Source: Ferruginibacter paludis (GTDB lineage: Bacteria > Bacteroidota > Bacteroidia > Chitinophagales > Chitinophagaceae). From it: a stretch of DNA of 64,000 nt. The position numbers and the translations under genes are program-made. A model generated the notes under the pieces. It was not told where the DNA came from and searched no databases. It was given only the letters and a program-made list of their open reading frames with translations. Position 1 is the stretch's first letter, and the number at the start of each line of letters is the position of its first letter. Shown here piece by piece: positions 43,766 through 52,014 of the stretch. Location: NCBI RefSeq assembly GCF_030409685.1, contig NZ_JAUFQJ010000002.1, positions 496,001 through 560,000 on the forward strand. Reading direction: 5' to 3'.

Positions 43766-43879
43766 TTAGTGAATGATTTTTTCTGTCATTGGGCAGCCGG
43801 TTTTCCTGCTTGAATAACAGGATGTCAAAACAGCTAACATGGTAAAAATTACCAGCGTAGTTAAAATGATTTTCTTCAT
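43766..43879 (-). CDS. Tiny lipoprotein, 37 aa
   Basis: An ATG at 43879 opens 37 codons. MKKIILTTLVIFTMLAVLTSC is a complete lipoprotein signal ending in Cys21, leaving a mature tail of only 16 residues after the cysteine (YSSRKTGCPMTEKIIH) with a second Cys in GCP. An exact -7 box (TATCTTTG) lies 34 bases upstream and ytxJ follows after 18 bases, so the two form an operon. It is too short for standard gene calling. A redox link through the GCP cysteine is an idea, not shown. Confidence 0.65.
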   Translation of the reverse strand: MKKIILTTLVIFTMLAVLTSCYSSRKTGCPMTEKIIH

Positions 43880-43912
43880 GTGTTTTTTAAATTGAATAAG
43901 ATCAATAAAACG

Positions 43913-43920
43913 CAAAGATA
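43913..43920 (-). promoter_or_regulatory. -7 box of the tiny lipoprotein-ytxJ operon
   Basis: On the minus strand the sequence reads TATCTTTGCG, an exact TAnnTTTG. No clear -33 element was found. Confidence 0.55.
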
Positions 43921-44065
43921 CAAAATGGCTATTATTAACATAGGCGCAGGGTTTTGCTATTTAAATCTTAACTTGCCTTTAGTATTTCAAACTTCATTTT
44001 TAAGGATGCTTTTCGGAGTACTATTTTCAACAACAACCAATTAAAACAACAACAAAATTCCCCCA

Positions 44066-44839
44066 ATGTCTTTACAATTAGTCCGACCAATAGCCTTTAT
44101 AGATTTAGAAACCACCGGTGTAAACCTGTCAACAGACAGGATAGTAGAAATTGCGATGATAAAAATTTTGCCTGATGGCAGCCGCGTGGTAAAAAGAAAA
44201 TTAATCAATCCACAAATGCCTATCCCGGCTGTAACTACCGCCATACATGGCATTACAGATGAAATGGTAAAAGATGCGCCGACTTTTAAACAGGCAGGAA
44301 ATGAGTTAAAAATGTTTATAGAAAACTGCGACCTGGGAGGTTACAACAGCAATCGTTTTGATATCCCTATGCTGATGGAAGAGTTTTTGCGTGCAGGAAT
44401 GGATGTAGATCTCAGCACCCGGAAGATGGTGGATGTTCAGCATATTTTTTACACCATGGAGCCCCGTACTTTAACCGCAGCCTATAAATATTATTGTGAG
44501 AAAGAACTGGTTGATGCGCACAGTGCCGAGTCGGATGTTAATGCAACCATTGATGTGTTGTTGTCGCAGATACAGCGTTATCCGCAATTGGGTAATTCAG
44601 TGGAGAGTATTTTAGGTTCAATCGGGGAAGAAAAGATAGTAGATTATGCCCGCCGCTTTTTATTTAATGATAAGGGCGTGGAGGTTTTTAATTTCGGAAA
44701 GCATAAGGGCCGCCCGGTGATGGATGTATTAAAAGCGGAACCGCAATATTACGATTGGATGATGCGGGGCGATTTTCCGTTGCATACCAAGCAGAAATTG
44801 ACCGAGATTTTGAACAGAACCCTGTTAAAGAATACCTAA
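44066..44839 (+). CDS. DnaQ-like 3'-5' exonuclease (DEDDh)
   Basis: The 257-residue protein has the three exonuclease motifs: Asp13 and Glu15 in AFIDLETTGVN, the Asp in GYNSNRFDIPMLMEE, and His...Asp in VDAHSAESDVNATIDVL, i.e. the DEDDh subtype. The C-terminal 75 residues (FNFGKHKGRPVMDVLKAEPQ, YYDWMMRGDFPLHTK) form a small domain seen in exodeoxyribonuclease-X-like proteins. It digests DNA from the 3' end; whether it serves as a polymerase III proofreader or a repair exonuclease cannot be decided. It is monocistronic or paired with the glycosyltransferase 78 bases downstream. Confidence 0.85.
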   Translation: MSLQLVRPIAFIDLETTGVNLSTDRIVEIAMIKILPDGSRVVKRKLINPQMPIPAVTTAIHGITDEMVKDAPTFKQAGNELKMFIENCDLGGYNSNRFDIPMLMEEFLRAGMDVDLSTRKMVDVQHIFYTMEPRTLTAAYKYYCEKELVDAHSAESDVNATIDVLLSQIQRYPQLGNSVESILGSIGEEKIVDYARRFLFNDKGVEVFNFGKHKGRPVMDVLKAEPQYYDWMMRGDFPLHTKQKLTEILNRTLLKNT

Positions 44840-44917
44840 TTAGAAAGTTCGCGTAAAATGGTATGGGAAATATTATTTACAAATTGTACTTTCGTTTAAA
44901 GTATGCCATTTTAGTCT

Positions 44918-45703
44918 TTGGAGAAACTTGTTATCATACCAACCTATAACGAAAAAGAGAATATTGCCTCCATTATTGAGGCAGTATTTGCTTTGCAGCA
45001 ACAGTTTCATGTGCTTATTATTGACGATGGGTCACCTGATGGAACCGCTGAAATTGTAAAAACACTGTTTTCAAAATACCCGGCTCAATTATTTTTAGAA
45101 GAACGCAAAGGGAAGTCTGGTTTGGGTACTGCCTACATCCATGGGTTCAGGTGGGCGCTTGCAAAAGGTTACCAGTTTATTTTTGAAATGGACGCCGACT
45201 TTTCTCACAACCCGGCAGATTTGCAGCGCTTATATGAAGCTTGTAAAAGTGGGGCTGGCGTGGCAGTAGGGTCAAGATACGTAAAAAATGGTGCTGTTGA
45301 AAACTGGCCGGCCAATCGTATCGCCTTGTCGAAGGGAGCTTCTTTATATACAAGGCTAATCACCTGGATGCCGGTGATGGATCCAACTGCCGGATTTGTT
45401 TGTTACCGCCGGGAAGTATTGGAAGCCATTAATTTATCAGCTATTCATTTTGTAGGATATGCCTTCCAGATAGAAATGAAATTTGCCGCCTGGAAATTGG
45501 GATTTGTCATTAAAGAAGTGCCCATCACTTTTAAAGACCGTAAGCTGGGCGATAGTAAAATGAACAAAGGCATCATTAAAGAAGGCGTTTTTGGTGTAAT
45601 TAAATTACGCTGGTTAAGCCTTTTTAAAAACTATCGCAACAATGTAAAAAGCGGTGATACTGTAAATTTTCAACGCCAGGAAATAATACTGGAAGGAGAA
45701 TAG
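44918..45703 (+). CDS. Polyprenol-phosphate mannosyltransferase-like glycosyltransferase (TTG start)
   Basis: The 261-residue GT2-family protein matches dolichol-phosphate mannose synthase: VIIPTYNEKENIASIIEAV, VLIIDDGSPDGTAE, and FEMDADFSHNPADLQRL with the metal-binding DAD. It transfers a hexose to a polyprenyl phosphate, supplying glycosylation or envelope synthesis. There is no C-terminal membrane domain, as in soluble DPM1. The only usable start is TTG at 44918: an ATG lies in frame at 44903 but codon 4 after it is TAG. Either TTG is used or the gene carries an amber mutation near its start. Confidence 0.85.
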   Translation: MEKLVIIPTYNEKENIASIIEAVFALQQQFHVLIIDDGSPDGTAEIVKTLFSKYPAQLFLEERKGKSGLGTAYIHGFRWALAKGYQFIFEMDADFSHNPADLQRLYEACKSGAGVAVGSRYVKNGAVENWPANRIALSKGASLYTRLITWMPVMDPTAGFVCYRREVLEAINLSAIHFVGYAFQIEMKFAAWKLGFVIKEVPITFKDRKLGDSKMNKGIIKEGVFGVIKLRWLSLFKNYRNNVKSGDTVNFQRQEIILEGE

Positions 45704-46116
45704 TTTCAGTATCAATCCCTCACTTCTTTTTTACTTGCGTCCATCAAAAAAAATACATTTTCTGAAGGCAAAATCCTTTGTCTGAAATATTTAAACTTCG
45801 CACTTACCGTCTTAAAATCACCCCTAAAATTTACATTGCAAATTAACAGAAGTTATTGTTGCCGTTTTGTATCATATTCTTGTACTGCTCAAGTCACCAG
45901 GTTGGGCCCTAGTTCCGGAGTGAGGCCTGATCATTCTTTCAGTGCTCAGATGTGTCCTTATACAATTTTGGGTACGAGTTGGATACTTAAGTTATACGCC
46001 AGTGTCACCTGCATTGCTGTCAACTATTCTTTGGAAAAACTGTTTCTCTTTTAATAGCTGGTTTTAATTATTTTTACGCCCTTCAATCAATATTGCAGTA
46101 ATTAAAACCACTATAC
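45704..46116 (+). promoter_or_regulatory. Intergenic region before the sugar kinase, with a 12-bp inverted repeat
   Basis: No convincing gene is seen in these 413 bases; a 72-codon frame at 45836-46054 has no recognisable protein character. TGGTTTTAATTA (46059-46070) and TAATTAAAACCA (46099-46110) are perfect inverted arms 28 bases apart, ending 7 bases before the kinase start. A -7-like TATTTTTA lies between them. The arms could bind a regulator or form an RNA hairpin at the start codon. Confidence 0.5.
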
Positions 46117-47010
46117 ATGTATGATATCTGTTGCATAGGACACATTACACTGGATAAGGTAATAACGAATAGAGGCGAAAAGCATATGGCCGGGGGAACA
46201 TCATTTTATTTCTCCAATGCGCTGCGGAACATGGATGTGAATTATTGCCTGGTTACAGCCCTGGCAGCAAGCGAGATCCGTTTTGTTGAGGAGCTGCGTG
46301 CCATGGGAACAGAAGTAATTGCGCTGCCCAGTAAACATACTGTTTATTTTGAAAATAATTATGCCGACAGTCTTGACCACCGCACCCAGCGGGTATTACA
46401 AACAGCAGATCCATTTTCGGTTGACGAGCTAAGAAATGTTAATGCTGACATTTTTCATCTTGGGCCGTTGCTTGCGGATGATATACCATTGGCATTAATA
46501 AAAGAACTGGGTGGCAGGGCCAGGATATCGCTGGATGTGCAGGGATACCTGCGCAAGGTAGAAGACAAACAGGTACAGGCGGTTGACTGGGAAGAAAAAA
46601 AAGAAGCTTTGCAATACGTTGAAATCGTTAAGGCTGACGAATCAGAACTACAGGTTCTCACCGCAACCAACAGTGTGCGCAGAGGCGCTGAAATGCTTGC
46701 AGAATGGGGAGTAAAGGAGGTGGTAATTACCTTTAACAGCAAAGGTTCGTTGGTATATGCCAACAATATTTTTTATGATATCCCGGCCTTTGTACCTGCA
46801 GTAGAAACTGATGCAACAGGATGCGGAGATACCTATATGGCCGGCTATTTATATCAGCGTGTAAAAGGAGCTTCTGTACAGGATGCAGGAGAATTTGGAG
46901 CAGCAATGGCCAGTTTGAAAATTGAATCTTCGGGACCTTTTACAGGTACTAAAGAAGCAGTGCTCCTTCAAATGGAAAAAAGTAAAACGTACAACACAAC
47001 TATAAATTAA
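46117..47010 (+). CDS. PfkB/ribokinase-family sugar kinase
   Basis: The 297-residue protein has the PfkB fold. The N-terminal GHITLDKVI and the substrate-binding AGGTSFYFSNALRNM are visible, and the C-terminal DATGCGDTYMAGYLYQ contains the GCGD anion hole and catalytic Asp. It phosphorylates a sugar or sugar acid with ATP. The substrate cannot be read; its place at the head of a row with uxaB and uxaC suggests a sugar from plant polysaccharide. It ends 5 bases before the SGNH hydrolase gene. Confidence 0.85.
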   Translation: MYDICCIGHITLDKVITNRGEKHMAGGTSFYFSNALRNMDVNYCLVTALAASEIRFVEELRAMGTEVIALPSKHTVYFENNYADSLDHRTQRVLQTADPFSVDELRNVNADIFHLGPLLADDIPLALIKELGGRARISLDVQGYLRKVEDKQVQAVDWEEKKEALQYVEIVKADESELQVLTATNSVRRGAEMLAEWGVKEVVITFNSKGSLVYANNIFYDIPAFVPAVETDATGCGDTYMAGYLYQRVKGASVQDAGEFGAAMASLKIESSGPFTGTKEAVLLQMEKSKTYNTTIN

Positions 47011-47014
47011 ACAC

Positions 47015-47695
47015 ATGAAATACTTATCCAGGTTGTTATTGTTATTGCCTTTGACATGGCTCTCTTTTACGAATCCTCCTAAAAAGATTAAGGTAGTTTT
47101 TTTTGGCGATTCAATTACACAGGCTGGTGTTCAGCCAACAGGTTATATTACGAAGCTTGATAGCGTAATAAAGCAATTGCATTTGCCTGATTCTATTGAA
47201 CTCGCCGGTGCCGGCATAGGTGGTAATAAAGTATACGATCTGTATTTGAGAATGGATGAGGATGTGCTGAAAAAAAATCCTGACGTAGTTGTTATATATG
47301 TGGGCATAAATGATGTATGGCATAAAGCCAGCTCAGGCACAGGCACTGACCCTGATAAATTTGAACGGTTCTATCGGGCCATCATCAAAAAATTGCAGGA
47401 GAAAAATATTAAAGTTATTCTATGCACGCCGTCAGTCATTGGTGAGCGCAATGATAATTCCAACCAGCAGGACGGCGATTTGAACCAATACAGCACCATT
47501 ATCCGTACAATGGCAAAAGACCTTTCTTTACCGGTTTGCGATTTGCATAAAGCTTTCGCTGATTACCTCAAAGTTAATAACGCTTCCAACCAGGAAAAAG
47601 GAATATTAACATCAGACCGTGTGCACCTGAATGAAAAAGGTAATTTATTTGTGGCTATGGAAATGTGGAAGGCGTTGCAGAATATCATTAAATAA
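47015..47695 (+). CDS. SGNH/GDSL-family esterase, secreted
   Basis: The 226-residue protein has a signal peptide (LLLLLPLTWLSFTNP). The SGNH blocks are FFGDSITQAG (catalytic Ser), the Gly in AGAGIGGNKV, VGINDVWH (Asn) and SDRVHLNEKG (Asp and His). Such enzymes remove acetyl groups from sugars, among others. In a hexuronate/pectin-type cluster, deacetylation of a polysaccharide is a reasonable guess. It starts 5 bases after the kinase and precedes uxaB by 27 bases, so the row is probably one operon. Confidence 0.85.
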   Translation: MKYLSRLLLLLPLTWLSFTNPPKKIKVVFFGDSITQAGVQPTGYITKLDSVIKQLHLPDSIELAGAGIGGNKVYDLYLRMDEDVLKKNPDVVVIYVGINDVWHKASSGTGTDPDKFERFYRAIIKKLQEKNIKVILCTPSVIGERNDNSNQQDGDLNQYSTIIRTMAKDLSLPVCDLHKAFADYLKVNNASNQEKGILTSDRVHLNEKGNLFVAMEMWKALQNIIK

Positions 47696-47721
47696 TTTAT
47701 CAGCCATTAATTGGATGCAGC

Positions 47722-49212
47722 ATGTTACTATCAAAAGAAAATCTTAAAAAAATAAATGGGGACGCAGTATTATTGCCGGATGAAGCCCTGCTGAATTTAC
47801 CGGAAAAAGTGTTGCAATTTGGTACAGGCGTATTATTGCGGGCACTGCCTGATTATTTTATCGACAAGGCTAACCGTTGTGGTAAATTCAACGGCCGGAT
47901 TGTGGTGGTAAAATCGACTGATGGCGGTGATGCAGGTGCGTTTGACAGGCAGGATGGGTTGTATACATTGTGCATGCGAGGCATTACTGATGGAAAGTCA
48001 ATACAGGAAAGCGTGGTTTGTTCTTCTGTAAACAGGGTATTGTCCGCTGCAACAGACTGGCAGTTGGTGCTGGAGTGTGCCGCCAATCCGGAGCTTGCTG
48101 TAATTATTTCAAACACAACAGAAATAGGTATTGAATTGGTAAAAGAACCTGTCAGCTCAAATCCGCCTGTATCTTACCCTGCTAAATTACTAGCCTTTTT
48201 ATATGAACGGTTTAAAGTATTCGGGGGAAGTGTGCAAAGCGGCTTTGTGATTATACCAACAGAATTAATTTCAGATAATGGCAATAAATTAAAAGCCATT
48301 GTTCAGGAACTGGCAGAGTGGAATGAATTGGATAAAAAATTTATTAACTGGCTGCTGGCATGCAACCAGTTTTGCAATTCGCTGGTTGACAGAATTGTAC
48401 CGGGCTTACCGGATGCAGGCAAAAAAGCGGCGCTTGAGCAGGAACTAGGATACCAGGATGATCTGCTGATCATGAGCGAAGTATATAGCCTGTGGGCAAT
48501 TGAAGGCAATGAGCAGGTAAAGTCGGTATTGTCTTTCGCAGCAGCAGATCCGGGCGTTGTAATTGCAGATGACATCACCGTTTTTAAGGAATTGAAACTG
48601 CGCTTACTCAACGGAACACACACACTCAGTTGCGGGGTCGCATTCCTGGCCGGTTTTACCACTGTAAAGGAAGCAATGAATGATGCCATCCTGAGCCAAT
48701 ATATAAAACAGCTTATGCTGGAGGAAATTGCAGTTGCCATTCCATTCAACGTAGAAGAAAAGCAGGCAAAGGAATTTGCAGTAAAAGTGTTGGACCGGTT
48801 CAGCAACCCAAGTATAGAACATCAGTGGATAAGCATTACCTTAAATTATACAGCCAAATTAAAAATGCGGGTTGTACCTGTTTTACAGTACTACTACAAG
48901 CTATACAAAAAAGTGCCTGAAAATATAGCCACTGGATTTGCTGCCTGGCTTCTATTTATGCACGAGGTAAAAAAAGAAGGCAATAATTATAGGGGAGAAT
49001 TGAAAGGAAAGGCTTATCCTGTTAAAGATGAGATGGCATCTTTGTTCTTTGATCAGTGGCATAATTTAACCCCTGATAATTTAGTAAAAGCTGCTTTATC
49101 TGACATCAATTTATGGGGTGCAGATCTTACACAACTGGATGGTTTTACCGAAAATGTTACTTTTAAATTAAAAGCCATTATGCAGCAGGGAATCATGGCT
49201 GTAATTGCTTAG
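47722..49212 (+). CDS. uxaB: Tagaturonate reductase (altronate oxidoreductase)
   Basis: The 496-residue protein belongs to the mannitol dehydrogenase superfamily. The N-terminal VLQFGTGVLLRALPDYFID is the NAD-binding start typical of UxaB. Further on come VVKSTDGGDAGAFDRQDGLYTL, ISNTTEIGI and NGTHTLSCGVAFLAG, with a conserved Lys/Asn active site around KLRLLNGTHT. It interconverts tagaturonate and altronate in galacturonate degradation. The next step (altronate dehydratase, uxaA) is not in the window. Confidence 0.92.
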   Translation: MLLSKENLKKINGDAVLLPDEALLNLPEKVLQFGTGVLLRALPDYFIDKANRCGKFNGRIVVVKSTDGGDAGAFDRQDGLYTLCMRGITDGKSIQESVVCSSVNRVLSAATDWQLVLECAANPELAVIISNTTEIGIELVKEPVSSNPPVSYPAKLLAFLYERFKVFGGSVQSGFVIIPTELISDNGNKLKAIVQELAEWNELDKKFINWLLACNQFCNSLVDRIVPGLPDAGKKAALEQELGYQDDLLIMSEVYSLWAIEGNEQVKSVLSFAAADPGVVIADDITVFKELKLRLLNGTHTLSCGVAFLAGFTTVKEAMNDAILSQYIKQLMLEEIAVAIPFNVEEKQAKEFAVKVLDRFSNPSIEHQWISITLNYTAKLKMRVVPVLQYYYKLYKKVPENIATGFAAWLLFMHEVKKEGNNYRGELKGKAYPVKDEMASLFFDQWHNLTPDNLVKAALSDINLWGADLTQLDGFTENVTFKLKAIMQQGIMAVIA

Positions 49213-49259
49213 CACAAAGCACGATAATCATTGTATAACAATCAGAAAAGTAATGTGGG

Positions 49260-50660
49260 ATGAAAAAATTTATGGATGACAATTTTTTGCTAAAAAATGC
49301 AACTGCACAAAGGCTGTATCACGACTTTGCAAAAAAAATGCCCATTATTGATTACCACAATCATCTTTCACCGGAACAAATTGCCAATGACATTAACTTC
49401 GAAAACCTTACCCAGCTTTGGTTGTACGGCGATCATTATAAGTGGAGGGCAATGCGTACCAATGGGATAAATGAAAAATTCATTACCGGCAACGCTACTG
49501 ACTACGAAAAGTTTGAGCAGTGGGCAGCCACTGTTCCCTATACATTGCGCAACCCACTGTATCACTGGACCCACCTGGAACTGCAGCGCTATTTTAACAT
49601 CGATACCATATTATCTCCGGCAACCGCAAAGGCGATATACGATGAATGCACAGCCAAATTAAAAACGCCTGCATTTTCTGTAAGGAATTTGTTGCTGAAA
49701 ATGAATGTGAAAGTACTTTGCACAACTGACGACCCCACCGATACCCTGGAACATCATCAAAAATTACGGGCCGATGAATTTGAAATAAAGGTACTTCCAG
49801 CCTTCAGGCCGGATAAAGCAATGAATGTAGATGATGTGGAGTCCTTTAACAACTATGTAAACAAATTACAGGAAGTATCCGGAATATTAATTGCCAGTTG
49901 GGATGATTATTTGCATGCCCTTAAAACACGTCATGACTTTTTTGCAACAATGGGATGTACCATCAGCGATCATGGATTGGAACAATTATATGCTGTTGAT
50001 TACAACGAAGCGGAAATAAAAAATATATTCCGTAAAATCACTTCAAACGAAACCATTTCGCAACAGGAGAACATAAAATTTAAATCAGCTATGCTGATAA
50101 AATTTGCATTATGGGATCATGAAAAAAACTGGGTGCAGCAATACCACGTAGGGGCTTTGCGTAATAACAATTCAAGGAGGCTGAAAGAACTTGGTGCTGA
50201 TACCGGATGGGATTCCATTGGTGATTTTTCGCAGGCAAAGCAGTTATCCAAATTTCTGGATAAGCTTGACAGTACTAATCAACTGGCAAAAACTATACTG
50301 TATAATTTAAATCCAGCCGACAATGAATTAATGGCTACCATGGCCGGCAATTTCAATGATGGAAGTGTGGCGGGAAAAATGCAATATGGCGCATCCTGGT
50401 GGTTTTTAGATCAGAAAGATGGTATTACAAAGCAGCTTGAAACCCTGAGCAATATGGGCCTGCTGAGTAAGTTTATTGGCATGCTTACAGACAGTCGCAG
50501 CTTTATGAGTTATCCGCGCCATGAATATTTCAGAAGAACGCTGTGTAATATCATTGGTGAGGAAATTGACAATGGAGAGTTACCTGATGATACCAATTGG
50601 GCTGGTAAAATAATACAAGACATCTGCTTCAATAATGCGAAGGCATATTTTGGATGGTAA
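49260..50660 (+). CDS. uxaC: Uronate isomerase
   Basis: The 466-residue amidohydrolase-fold enzyme has PIIDYHNHLSPEQIAND near the N-terminus with the HxH metal motif, and the family features TTDDPTD and SSRSFMSYPRHEYFRR. It isomerises galacturonate to tagaturonate and glucuronate to fructuronate. It follows uxaB by 47 bases, completing the first two steps of galacturonate catabolism. Length and sequence are typical of the family. Confidence 0.95.
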   Translation: MKKFMDDNFLLKNATAQRLYHDFAKKMPIIDYHNHLSPEQIANDINFENLTQLWLYGDHYKWRAMRTNGINEKFITGNATDYEKFEQWAATVPYTLRNPLYHWTHLELQRYFNIDTILSPATAKAIYDECTAKLKTPAFSVRNLLLKMNVKVLCTTDDPTDTLEHHQKLRADEFEIKVLPAFRPDKAMNVDDVESFNNYVNKLQEVSGILIASWDDYLHALKTRHDFFATMGCTISDHGLEQLYAVDYNEAEIKNIFRKITSNETISQQENIKFKSAMLIKFALWDHEKNWVQQYHVGALRNNNSRRLKELGADTGWDSIGDFSQAKQLSKFLDKLDSTNQLAKTILYNLNPADNELMATMAGNFNDGSVAGKMQYGASWWFLDQKDGITKQLETLSNMGLLSKFIGMLTDSRSFMSYPRHEYFRRTLCNIIGEEIDNGELPDDTNWAGKIIQDICFNNAKAYFGW

Positions 50661-50695
50661 CACAAATCAGGCAATAAGCTTTCAATAGATTATAT

Positions 50696-51154
50696 TTAGA
50701 CCCTCACTTTGAGTACCATTTTTTGTATGGGTAAATCGTCCACGGCAATCATTGGCGCATGAACATCTTCAGGAAATAAAATAACAAATTGGCCTGCATG
50801 CAATTCAAAAAACATGTCGGGCTTATCTTCAAAAATTAATACATCTTTCTCGGTATCGTATGCTCCTTTTGGTTTAACACAACTGGCTCTGGGTTTCCAT
50901 CCGAACTTTTCTTTTCCACGTATACAAACCTGGATGTCGATGTGTTGATTATGGCACTCAAATTCGTCAATCGATTTTTCTTCGCTTACGCCAGGTTGAG
51001 TGAAAAAAATTGCTTTAATATTCTCGCCATCAACAATATATTTCCCGGCGGGTATTATAGAAAGTGCCGAACTATTGATATAGGCAAATGCCTTTTCAAA
51101 AAAGGGGTGTAGAGAAAAATATTTAGTTGCGTCTGTCAATGAGTCAATTATCAT
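50696..51154 (-). CDS. YhcH/YjgK/YiaL-family protein
   Basis: The 152-residue protein is a cupin-like beta-barrel of the YhcH/YjgK/YiaL (EbgC) family, with ECHNQHIDIQVCIRGKEKFGW and FVILFPEDVHAPMIA carrying the metal-binding His/Glu pattern. Members act in sugar-acid and sialic-acid catabolism and may be sugar isomerases or anomerases. It is convergent with uxaC, 35 bases apart, consistent with a role in the same pathway. Its upstream region contains a palindrome that may be an operator. Confidence 0.85.
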   Translation of the reverse strand: MIIDSLTDATKYFSLHPFFEKAFAYINSSALSIIPAGKYIVDGENIKAIFFTQPGVSEEKSIDEFECHNQHIDIQVCIRGKEKFGWKPRASCVKPKGAYDTEKDVLIFEDKPDMFFELHAGQFVILFPEDVHAPMIAVDDLPIQKMVLKVRV

Positions 51155-52014
51155 GAGCGTTTATTTTTGATTTCAAAGAAACAATGTTCTTGTGAATAAA
51201 GTGTATAAAAGGTTTAAAAATCATCCGTGTACAATGATTTTAAACAGGTAAAGAATGTTGTTAACCTTAGTCAGTTAGTGTAAAAAAATTAATAAAAGAG
51301 CATATACAGTAAGTTTTGGCAATGCATTTAATTACAGTACAGATTACCTACGTTGTTACCTTTATGCCCTGAAACTATCTGCCAGCCTATGTTGTATTGA
51401 ATATGAGATTTTTGTAGCTGTTCAACTGGAACACGAATTTTCTTGAAAAAAAGTATGCGGGATTTAAAAACTTTTACCGGCTAAAAATATAGAATGGTAT
51501 GGTTGTTGCAAAAGCGATTGTTGTATTTTTAGTTTTCATTTTTTATTCCAATAACTATGACCATTCTTCCAACAATCATCTCACGTTATTTTATTTATTT
51601 AAAAATTTGCAGATCCTACCAGCGGAGTCAGCCAGAAGATTTGCCAGACGGCAGGTAGTTTAACAGTACTGGTTGCGATGTATGCTTACGCATTTCTGCG
51701 ATGGACCATGCTGAACGTTTGTTAGTCAAATTTGTGCAGTGATGCATTGATACTACTTCCTTTTATAAAAAGCTTACAGGTTGCTGTTTAATATGGCCAG
51801 GGAGGGTGATTGCGTTTCTCCAAGCAGTATGAGTCATTCATTGCAACAATTATTATCCGGTACTTCTGGTTGCACCTGATAAAAGCTGCCCAAAATTGCT
51901 GGTAGACTGGCAATTTCTCTATGAATTTTTGAATGTCCCATTGCGAAAAGCGCTTGCTCTTCCGCTAAAGAAGCGCCACGTAGTTAAGTCAATATCCATA
52001 CAAATCCAATTTAC
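51155..52014. other. 860-base non-coding, possibly degraded region
   Basis: No gene of 60 codons or more that I can support is present on either strand. Near the left end is the imperfect palindrome at 51212-51245, and on the minus strand TTTCTTTG (about 51174) resembles the YhcH -7 box. About 51610-51660 contains TTGCCAGACGGCAGG, a short inverted TGCC/GGCA motif. The right end must hold the promoter of the beta-helix gene, but no TAnnTTTG box was recognised. Short, broken reading fragments suggest a decayed gene, though I cannot name it. Confidence 0.4.
51212..51245. promoter_or_regulatory. Palindrome upstream of the YhcH-family gene
   Basis: GTTTAAAAATCAT (51212-51224) and ATGATTTTAAAC (51234-51245) are inverted arms of 12 bp with one bulged A, separated by CCGTGTACA. 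The site lies 58 bases upstream of the minus-strand YhcH start. This is the expected size and place for a dimeric repressor site. Confidence 0.45.

Noticed and set aside
45836..46054. 72-codon frame between the glycosyltransferase and the sugar kinase
   Set aside because: Its Cys/Ser-rich composition is not protein-like, it has no proper ATG context and no neighbour support; treated as chance.
51640..51656. TTGCCAGACGGCAGG as part of a repeat or CRISPR-like array
   Set aside because: It occurs once with a short 4-bp stem, and no regularly spaced copies exist.
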